Shown here: positions 54,350 through 64,000 of the stretch, piece after piece
How the letters are laid out: each line of letters opens with the position of its first letter
Position numbering within the stretch: the stretch's first letter is position 1
Assembly: GCA_018389105.1 (NCBI GenBank)
Contig: JACATO010002207.1
Span: 173,501 to 237,500, forward strand
DNA from: Nautilus pompilius
Lineage: Eukaryota; Mollusca; Cephalopoda; Nautilida; Nautilidae
Length of the DNA: 64,000 nucleotides
Direction of reading: 5' to 3'
Position numbers and translations under genes: made by a program
The notes under the pieces: generated by a model
Told to the model about the DNA's origin: nothing
What the model saw: only the letters and a program-made list of their open reading frames with translations
Databases searched by the model: none

Positions 54350-57300
54350 GAGAAAGATCCGTCTTAAGCATTAATTGTAAAAAGATGAGAATTTTTTGCA
54401 TTGGAAGACCGTTGTAAAAATATAGATAAATGCACAGTATTACATCGATTTAAGAAACATGAATACGTTATAAAACGCTGTCGTCGATGTTAGAATCGAC
54501 ACCGGACTTGTAAAATACTATCTTTGACACGTACAGGTAAAAGATTTAATATACGCTTTTTTTTTAAAATTTTTTTATAAGTTTAGAAATATCGTCCCAC
54601 TCTGCTAAATCCGACAAGGTGCCTTTAAATCTACATCTTGTATCATTACACTTTCACTGTCTTATTTATATAGAGTTCAGAAAATCTATACCACATGTCT
54701 GTTCATCCCACGGGTAGTCGGTCTGGGTAAATGGATGGGAATTTTATGATAAAAATGGTGCCAGCAAATGTATTTTTTCTATTTAGGTGCACAAAAATAT
54801 CACCCCTGGAATGATCGATTATGGAGAGTTGACACCCACATGTCTGTTAAAAGGAATAAATTTTGCTTGAAAATAAATGTAGTTATCGTTATTGAATTTC
54901 GTTAAGAATATTATAGAGTAATTCTTCAAAGTTGATATGCAGCCCACTCATGGGCAGGGTTATTTTACTATGAATTTATGTATCGAGTTCTGATGTTTGA
55001 CACTGACCACAATCAGAAAAAGAAAAAGAATAAAACAACCTAATTTCAAAAACTAATCAGTACTCCAAAGTCGGATATTTGAAAAATATTTCTTTCCTAC
55101 TTCCGCCCCTTCGCCAGACATTACCAGTAACTTCCAGAAAGTTGCATTCGCGAAAGTAGAAATAAACCAAATCTAAACTACAAAGTTTTGTCCACTTCCT
55201 TTTTCTATTGCGCAAATGGCGACGTTCTTTGCTTTAGTTGCTATCGCCAAAGAGATTATAATTGGTATCTGGCTCGGTTGATCAGACCAGCTACCAGAGT
55301 GCAGATAGTTCCTTACTCCTGAAGACCATGTGCAATTTCAGGAAAATGGAAACTCGGACGTTCCTTATTTCACGCTTCTAATGAGACGACCGAAGCTGGG
55401 TTGATACAGACCGGTCAATCGTAACTCTCTGTGCCATTGAGCATTTATCGCCGTACTCAGTGTCTCCCCTAGTTCCAGAAATGAACAAGTATCTTTCAAC
55501 CTTTATCACACCTATTTGGAATGCGTATGTCAAAGATTTAACCAAAACCTGTCAGCCTGAATAAGCAGCTTCAGAAACCTGTAAACATCAACGTTCTTTT
55601 ATTCTAATGATTGTTTTAAGCTGTTTCAATTTTGTCGCGTCTTCTCCAGATGATGAATATCTTTACAACCGCAAGACGTCTGACTAGATTTGACGCCTCC
55701 TCGTCTGTGATGCTCGATCTCAAACTCTGCAGAAATCTTGCTAGACATCCTTCAGTATGAAGCAACTCGCCACAGGTTTGCGTACATTCGTGATATATTT
55801 CAGGGTGATTATAAAAGCCTTTGGAAAGTTCCAGGGTTTAATGACTTCCATGGCAATTGGAGTGCCTGGGAAAATCCCACGTGGTGATCAGAAACCATGT
55901 CAGAGAGGTACACCAAACCGAGCCGGTCCTCGACCCTACTAGACTAACAACTGAATCACCACGCCTCCATTTCATTTCTTCCTTTTGACAATACTAAAAC
56001 TATCTGACTGTCCGTCGAGAACGGGTATAGTAAACCAAACAAAAAGTAGAATATTAATATATTTTTAAGTACAGTATTTGACTGCCAAATTTAATTAATT
56101 AATTAATAATTGAATAAGTCGTGCGCGTGTTTCGGGAACTATTGTAGAATGTTCTGTTGGGGTTCATCTAAATAAGCATTTCCTATAAAATTTACAGAGG
56201 TTGTTACCAGGTAAATAAGTAGGTGTCTTCTCTGCTGAAAAAGAAAGCGGGCCATTTGGGAAACTTCGGCCAGTAATTCAAAATAACCGAAAAGAACGCA
56301 GGGTTGGAAACCTAACTTGGCGCAATATCAGAGCTCTGTCTGCTTCAGCAGTCATCTCTTGCCTACGAGCAGAATGCTCATCCATATTCGTTGTCGACGA
56401 GTAGCCGCCGTGTCAGGAGATGCTAATGAAGCTTGTATGACAAACAGGATGGGACATTTCCTAATAAATAATTAAGGAACTAAACCTTCGCTTCTGTGGT
56501 GGGAAATATATATTGAAATCTGTTTAGTACTCTGCTAAGGAGAAAAAAAGGAAGTGGCATCAGCTAATAATGCAAGAAAAGCAAAAAAAAAAAAGGGGGG
56601 GATTAACGGGAAATATTCGAAATTTGTTTAGTTGTTAATTTTTTACTGGGCAAAATGTAAGACTGCTAAAATGTTAAGCTTGTTAAATTGTTTTTTAACA
56701 AAACTAAAATAAATTTTGAGTTTGGATCTTAAACATTTTGTTTTTAGATGCCAGGAAATACATTAAATATCGCAAGATTTCTAATATGAATTAGATGCAT
56801 TCAGGTTTCATACTTACCGAGCCGTGCAAGTTGTCGACATAAAAGTAATATCTTAAAGGTAAACGTTTACATCTGAAGTAGTCAGGTAACGGGAAAAAGC
56901 ATAAAATTCTGCAAACAGCTTTAAAACAGTAGGTAATATAAACTCTCTGAACTGTTAACAAGCAGAACCTTCCTTCTGGAGAGTGAAATAAAACAATTTA
57001 TCTGCTATATTTATGCGAATTCAATGAAAATACTTCAAGTGAAGACAACGATACGTGGTTTGAGAGTCCAATATGCCAGGCGTTCGGAATTTAATCTTCG
57101 AATGTGAAGTGTTTTAATTCTTTCCTTTTTGTGTGATAAATGCAAGTTAAGTTCATCGTTGGATAAAAAACACATGGCTTCGTGCCGTTTCCTTAATATA
57201 TTCCACACGGACCAATATTTGATGATGCTGAACATGGCTATGCTGGCGCTCCAGTCAGCGGTTGTGCTACCAAAGCCAGTAAGATCGGATTTACCTTCAC

Positions 57301-58660
57301 TTTTGCCATCTAAACGGGGTTCGATAATTATGTCGGAAACTGGTTGATTCGTATTTCTTAAGACTCAAAACGTAAAATCTCCCATAATACATTTCCAGAA
57401 ATGTAGATTTCACACCCGACACCATTGGTAATAATCAGGCAGACTTGGGGCTAAAATGTCATAGTTTTCCGTTTCGAGAAGAAAGACAATCACACCCCCG
57501 CACCTCTAAAGGGTAAAATGGTGTACCTGTTGCGTGGAAATGAGCTGTCAAAAGCAAAATAAAAGGGCAAGAACAGCAAGATGTCTTAAATAGTCCCGTT
57601 TAACCGTTGAACATCTGCTGGGTTACCGCAGGGTTATATTTATTGACTCTAAATTGGCGAAAGCTTTCTCAGCGTTTCATTGGGAAAAAAAAAACATTTA
57701 AGTTTTTTTTTTTAAACTATTTCTTTTTCGCAAATCAAAATTATCTACAAATCCGGTGTGATTTTGTTACTAATTAAATCACCCGTAAGTCTTCACGTTG
57801 GTAAGTTCTGAGGGCGTAGACGAACGGAAAAGATTTGTTCTTCTAACAAGGAAAGTGTCAACCACTTTAACCACAGCACGTCTTTCCCATCCCATCCCTG
57901 GTATGAACTGGTTCTCGAGATGTTTAATTAGTTAAATTTCTAATCATTATTTTTTAATTTTGTTTTAAAATTCGTAAGATGATTAAATGTGAAAGTGTAG
58001 TTAATGTAATTCATTTTGTAATATGGGGCAAGCATGATTGGATTGTAATTCTGAAACATTATTATCACTACTTTTTTAAAATAATATAAATTCATTCTTT
58101 AAACAATTGATCACACTTTTGTCTAAACAGAATATATAGAAAAAAAAACACAAAGCGAAACGGTTCTCGATGTTCTGATCCTTGTTCTTTGTCTTCGTCG
58201 GAATTAATCTTAATTTCTATTGTTTTATCAAAAAAAAAAGAGAAAAGCAGGCATTGTTTTATGGAGCTCTCTGAATCATGACAATGCTGCCTACTGAACG
58301 AAATTAGCTGAAAACGGAAGCGGAAGTTTCTTGACGCATAGATGTAACACACAATTTACATTAAAGCAGACTGCACCCAGAGTGTATAGGCAGTAGTTGT
58401 GAATATCTTGCAGATTATCATCAGTAAATAAACATTTTGCATAAGGTGTATTTTTTTTTTTTTTAATTTGATTTGATACCTTTCATCGAGACCGTAATGT
58501 GTGCTCTGTTACCTGCGGTACATTTCAGACATTATATTAGGGTAAAACGTTCTTTGCTCTCATGTATAATTTTCCTTTTCAGTGGCAGACGGTGGCATCA
58601 ACATATCACGTTTATTGTAAACTTTCACAATATTTAAACGCTGTGAGAGAAAAAAGAAAG
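54350..58660. other. AT-rich region, no recognised gene
   Basis: No assignable protein. It has poly-A/T runs and an AATTAATT run at 56092-56106. Frames are short. Confidence 0.45.
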
Positions 58661-58666
58661 CTAAGC

Positions 58667-58669
<3 letters not shown>

Positions 58670-58734
<65 letters not shown>

Positions 58735-58872
58735 TGACGTCATCTCTCTCTTTCTGTACTGACATAATCGCTTTCTTTGTACTGACGTCATCTCTCTCCC
58801 TCTCTCTCTCTCTCTCCGTATTGACGTCATCTCTCTCTTTCTGTACTGACATAATCGCTTTCTTGTACTGAC

Positions 58873-58914
<42 letters not shown>

Positions 58915-58915
58915 C
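58670..58915. repeat. (CT)n array with duplicated TGACGTCA module
   Basis: After a pure (CT)n run come two copies of a module (about 58732-58797 and 58819-58883). Each has CGTAT(T)GACGTCAT, a CT run, CTGTACTGACATAATCGC, and then GTACTGACGTCAT. Perfect TGACGTCA boxes start at 58735, 58783, 58822 and 58869. Confidence 0.88.
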
Positions 58916-58919
58916 CTTT

Positions 58920-61900
58920 TTCCATTTCAGAGATACAAAAGCCAAATGCTGCGTGGTTCAGAGTTCTTTGTTACTTAAAGCCCGTTCGTCATGGTATAAG
59001 ATTTATTACTCTGATTATTGGGAACTTTTGGTACTTTCTTCTCAAATGTTTAAAGAATAGTAAACGGAATCATTCACTTTGGAAACTGGAGGTTATAAAG
59101 AGGGTACAAACAATATGCTCACAGCCAACTTTTCTGGCGAAATTTCGAAAAGGTGGAATCTATGGTTAAACACGACGTATCAAAAATCGATTGCGGTGTA
59201 CGTAGGTCAATCAATATTCTATGGGGTATCCCCTATACGACTAAAAGCAACTTTATATTATCGAACAGCTTAGAACGGTGGAAACGTTCTTCTTGAGCCA
59301 GAGACGACCGTCTACAATTTATTGACCAAGGGAGGTTATTATAGAACGGAGCCTCTTCAGTTACAATTTGACGGCCGAATGCTAAAACACCAGAGATTCC
59401 CTTCTGTTCCCTTAGTCGGTGGAGTGAAGTCGTTTATTGGCTATAAGAACAAATTTTAAATATAGCTTTGCGAACGAAATCAGCAGATAGATAGAAACCC
59501 CCCCCCCCTACCACCACCTGACTTCGACTGCCGTTTCCAGGTTTTCCACTTTCCGTAGTAATAGACAAGAAATCTGTGGAAGATTTATTCTGTAACAAGA
59601 AGTGACGACTGGGCTGAAGATGGGCGCCGATTACAAGGAAGACAGTTAGTTCCGCGTGCTAGGGCAAAGGGAGATTTCCATCGTTAAACTTACATTTCAA
59701 CTCGAACCAAGACGTGAGTCTTACCACTATCTAAACGCGAGCCTAATAATATTTAAAAGATTGATCTGAATCTTTAATAAATAAGTCTAGGTTATTTTCT
59801 AAGTTTTTGAATATTTACCTCTTATAATTCCGTTACTATCAGAGAAAAGCGAAAGCTATGACTGAAATCCGAAGAATGAAAAACTTGGCAACGCTGTCGG
59901 ACAGGACTTTGGGTCAGCATCGGGGTTGAGCTATTTAAAAAGAAGTCCAAATATTTCTTCCTTAATGCACTCGAAGCACTTTCTCACCTGTCGCAGGTGA
60001 CTGAAACAGCGCTGGAAGATTCTTTAGTGCGGAATGTTTGTAAGCGAGTTGGTCAGGCTACACCATCTGTTCACACTGTGAATACGTCAACTCTCTCTCC
60101 CCCCCCACATACACAACATCTCAGTATGACATCTTTTTGTCTTTTTAAAACGGTTCTTATATTAATACAATTATCTTATTACTGAAGGGATACTGGTAAA
60201 GAAACACTCGCAAAAGACAATATTCTCAGGTGTTGCTAAACCTCGAAAGACTGAATTTTTATTTTCTCCATGCGGAGAACCTTTCTGTCGCCATCATCTT
60301 CAGCATAGTTTTGAAAATGAAAGTCTGTTTCGCAAGGCTGAATCCATCCATCTCGACTCGCGATGAAGACACATCCGACAGCTGCTCATTGATCTGAAAT
60401 ATTAAAGCGTTCATTCCAAATTTCAGATTTCTGACTGGTTATTAGAACTATTTTAAACAGCCCCCCCACACAAGGAAGAGAATTTTTTTATAGCGCTGAA
60501 ACCGATTCAGTTTAGATTAACGTAAAAGCTTTTGTAAAAGAAAGAAGCAAAAGCATCTTCAACACATCATTTACTGTTCCAAACTCCGCATGGCGAGGGC
60601 GTCAAATCGACTGTTCAAAAGTGGATCAATGTAATCGAGATTTCATTTTAAAGCTGTTCAAGTTTTATATCTCTACGTAATTTTTTAATTTGGCATAAGT
60701 ATCATGTTTCAGTTCACTAAATACGGGGCTATATATTTCCGAAGGCATAATTTAATTTTCTTGTATTCGGAATCCTATTAACAGAAAAAACCCTTTTTTT
60801 TAAGGAAGTGATCTACGTAATAAAGATTTATATTTGAAAGACAATGTTATCGTACACCGAAGTTTACAAGGTGGACAAGTCTGAAGAAGAAAAATATTAG
60901 TGTCGCGATAGTCCGCTAGGAAGCGTGACAGATCCTGAGCCCCGTGTGCTTTGGGCACTTCCAACTTTGGCAAGAATGACCATGTTCAGGATTTCAATAA
61001 GACAAATTTTAATACAAATTTAAATCTTAAAATTGCATAATTTAAAGTAATAATTAAAGGACGACGAGACTAAAGAGCTAAATGCCGTAGCATTTACTTT
61101 CGTATTTAATGGCGTGTAAACATCGCGTAAGGATGGGGAAGGGCAAGTGAAAACTGTTTTGTCTCGTGTGAGTGGCACGGCAGTGATTTATTGTTGAGAG
61201 AAGTGTGCGTGCATTTGTTGCAGCTTTTTTAACTTTTCAGCCGTGGATTACTAGTGACCTGATGTAAGGGCAAGAAGCTGTCTTTTGTCCAGAGATTAAC
61301 ACTATCCGCGAGACGGTCAACAGAAAAGACGGGAGGATGGTGGCAGAGTACGAAATCTCTGCTGGCTGCCAACCCTTTGAATGAGTTCTTGTACAGCCGA
61401 GTAAACTTTTGAAATACTTTTGGAAGGGACCGTTTACGAAGTAAGTCTCTTGTAATAATAAAGTTGCTACGGTATCTCGGTTTACCGATGTGAAATTAGC
61501 CTTGTTCGGTATATTTACATTTTCTCCAACTCCCGAAAAACAAAGTAAGCACACAGATAGCTTCTCGGAGACCTGATGGATATTAGTATGCGGAACAAAT
61601 TCCACAAGCCTTCTTAGTTACAAACTATGGAGCCAGACTGCGTCAAATGTATCAGCGGAGATACTCCAGACTTCAAATATATCGATTCCATTTTTTAATT
61701 TCCCAATCGTGGTGGTTATTTTATAATTTCTAAAAATAACTGGTATCTTATAAACCGATGTTAGGTTTCGCCTAAGTGACGACTCCGATGCTTGAAACAT
61801 CATGCGAGCTTTTCCTTCAATTACTGAAGAAAGAAATGAAAATTTAGCTTTGACTAAAGTTTTTTCCACCGGGCCGTTTTAAAAAACAAATTTAATTAAG

Positions 61901-62085
61901 TATTGGTAACCAACAAAACGTAGCAGATGAAGTTTGTTTGTCTTTAAATATATAAATCATTTTAAATGCTCAAGTAGCTGCGGCTTTAGAAAGCACAAAC
62001 ACATTTATAAGAGTTGTCTCCCTCTAGATATACTGTACTTAAGTAGAATCACCCCCCCCCAGCAAATAGATTTCAGTTCATTTAC
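58920..62085. other. Intergenic region, no recognised gene
   Basis: No assignable protein. C runs lie at 59498-59507 and 60101-60107. The 61237-61869 minus frames are open but unrecognised. Confidence 0.4.
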
Positions 62086-62086
62086 C

Positions 62087-62087
<1 letters not shown>

Positions 62088-62148
<61 letters not shown>
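62088..62148. repeat. (TTA)n microsatellite
   Basis: About 20 copies of TTA/ATT. The run of Tyr codons in one frame is an artefact of it. Confidence 0.95.
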
Positions 62149-62149
<1 letters not shown>

Positions 62150-62150
<1 letters not shown>

Positions 62151-63427
62151 CCAAGCGATTGAGCAGATTTGGGGCTAGACGCCTTTTGTCTACCATGTCC
62201 AAGGTAGCTTCGTTTTTACAAATTAGCATATCAACAGTTGTCACATTCGGCGCTGACTTTGAGTTCTGGCCATTGTCACATGAGCGCGGCCCCTCTCGCG
62301 TTTTGACAACCGTCACCTCCCGTTGTTAGAGATCTAAAAGTTTAGACTCCGCCGTTCCCTAAGCCGCTCTTTACATACGCAGCTGAAGCTGACAAGCTGG
62401 TTTGCATAATAATAGTACGATTGCTCATCGGCAGGCGACTGCGTCTGGTCCAGGTAAATACCACAAGGGGGCTCTGCACCGCTGGCGCATCGCCAATAGC
62501 GAACAAAAAAGCACGTGATTATTATATAACTGTCCCGCTGCAGCGTAAGATCAAAGAATTGCATGAGTATGTATAGTTCTGTATAATTACGTAACGTATA
62601 TATATCATTACGTAAAGAGAGAAACCATTAAGTCTTTTCTTCATGTGCAATCAATCTACCTTACCGATTTTTGTCTAATTATCATCTGAGCCGTTAATTA
62701 GTAAAGACTAATGTCAAAATTCGGTTTATAATTGATGGGAAAATGGTAATGTTCTCGAGGCTTTGTCTTTCATGATAAATACTAGCGTAACTGTAAGTTG
62801 TTGTTGGGGGGGAGAGCTTTCGCAGACTTTGTATTCAGTTTTTGTCAGATCGATAAGACAAATTAAAGGATTAACGGGAAATAAAAAAAAAAAAAAATAC
62901 TTAAAAGAAAACTAATGAGTTCGTTCGGATACAGAGGACGAACACTTGGCCGTCGTCGGTGCGAGTTTACATACAGTCCATTCTGTTCTTGTTATAAGAC
63001 GGAGCACCGTCGCTTCTAAAGTCCCCCTTTTTTTTTTATTAAAAAAATGGATGGCGTTACCAGATAGGGAGAGGAAAGTAAATAGTTAGTATTTTAATGT
63101 TGTAAGGTTGCTGACTTCTAATCGGTGAGGTTACCTTATTTTTGCTTTCTAATAAACCAAAATTTTCCGGGATAAAACGAAGACTCTCTTCTCTAGTCGT
63201 CAGCGAAACGTTCTCTTTTATATATTAATATGTAAGGGTCTCGCTCGGGGGGGTTTAGCGGGTCTTGGGAAAGTTGGTCTGGATTTATTTTAAATAATTC
63301 CATTCCTGTTTCTTTAATGCGCATCAAAACAATAAAAAGAGGTGGGAGGAATGGAATACCTTTTGGGGTGTAAGATTTCTATCAGCGTTGAAAATTTTTT
63401 TCACTATTATTTGAGTTGTCCAAATTA

Positions 63428-63474
<47 letters not shown>

Positions 63475-64000
63475 TAAAGGAGGTAGAATTATACTCTCTC
63501 CTTGACACCTTTCATTCCAAACAGATTTTTTATGATACCAGTTTATATTAACTCCAAATATTTACGTTTAGCATTTCAGATTTATATTTTATCCACCCGG
63601 AAATGCCGTATTTAGTTACTATAGAGAGGCTATACCGCTTCGAAAACAAGGGAGCGAGCCGGCGGCGAGACTGGCGCCCAGTCCAGCCTTACCTACGCTT
63701 TTCCCATGTACCCGCAGAGCAGGCGAATGAGGTCGGGTACGTCTGAGCCAGACGAGTGAGCATAGATACCGAATATCAGCAATTTGAAACCCACAGTCGA
63801 GCCGGCGCGTAGCTTTAGCCGGCTAATAATCTACTTGTCGCGCTTATTTCTGGACTCTCCTACGTTTTAAATTCTCCCTTCCTTGTTATCTCTTCTCTCC
63901 ACCGGGGCTCAACGACTGCAGCGCCTCCTGTTTCGAACTCATGACTTCTTGAACCGATCCGCGCTTCTCTGAAACAGATACAACTTTGAGAGACTTGAAC
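62150..64000. other. Intergenic region, no recognised gene
   Basis: A CTCF-like CCACAAGGGGGCTC is at 62461-62474 and an (ATA)n tract at 63427-63475. The last 400 bp are GC-richer with several CpGs. No gene recognised. Confidence 0.4.
63427..63475. repeat. (ATA)n microsatellite
   Basis: About 15 uninterrupted copies of the trinucleotide. Confidence 0.95.

Noticed and set aside
61934..62149. Frame ending in a long run of tyrosine
   Set aside because: It is the (TTA)n microsatellite in one frame.
1..64000. CRISPR arrays, operons or bacterial-type systems
   Set aside because: The spliced gene, transposon types and microsatellites show animal nuclear DNA; the only regular array is the 39-bp minisatellite, which has no spacers.

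Overview
This window reads as nuclear DNA of an animal. It has a split gene with large introns and canonical GT/AG junctions, a rhodopsin-like GPCR, decayed DNA transposons (pogo/Tigger, hAT, Tc1/mariner), LINE fragments, tRNA-derived short repeats and many microsatellites. A lophotrochozoan, possibly a mollusc, is my best guess from the GPCR type and the repeat mix. This is inference; nothing here fixes the species.

Layout. (1) 1-14.4 kb, AT-rich: the 3' part of COG2 (conserved oligomeric Golgi complex subunit 2), plus strand. Seven exons between 1110 and 13836 encode about 330 C-terminal residues; the 5' part lies upstream of the window. Its introns hold a LINE 3' remnant (about 1.76-2.1 kb), a pogo/Tigger remnant (2.9-3.9 kb), and, in the last intron, a second Tigger copy (about 9.99-12.16 kb) split by a younger hAT element with a perfect 8-bp target duplication, followed by an antisense Jockey-like RT fragment. 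(2) 14.4-23.8 kb: no recognised protein gene; a (CT)n array with regularly embedded TGACGTCA or TGATGTCA boxes at 18.55-19.22 kb. (3) 23.89-24.97 kb, minus strand: a peptide-receptor-type class A GPCR whose whole coding region lies in one exon that starts at a strong splice acceptor. (4) 25-38 kb: no convincing coding gene. It contains a well-spaced candidate core promoter with a possible first exon (27.80-27.93 kb), a GA array (29 kb), a decayed mariner copy (31.6-32.4 kb) and a tRNA-type SINE head (36.8 kb). (5) 38.54-40.25 kb: a 44-copy, 39-bp minisatellite open in four reading frames, abutting a decayed Tc1-like transposase. (6) 43.74-46.45 kb: a Charlie-like hAT transposon with three frameshifts and a LINE fragment near one end. 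(7) 46.5-64 kb: mostly AT-rich sequence with a tRNA-Ser-derived pseudogene, more CT/TGACGTCA modules and trinucleotide repeats, and no recognised gene.

COG2 (Golgi tethering) and the GPCR (plasma membrane signalling) are the only two credible host protein genes and have no evident functional link. The most unusual structures are the four-frame-open minisatellite with its two-state variant map, the CT satellite carrying CRE-like palindromes that recurs at four sites, and the hAT-in-Tigger-in-intron nest.
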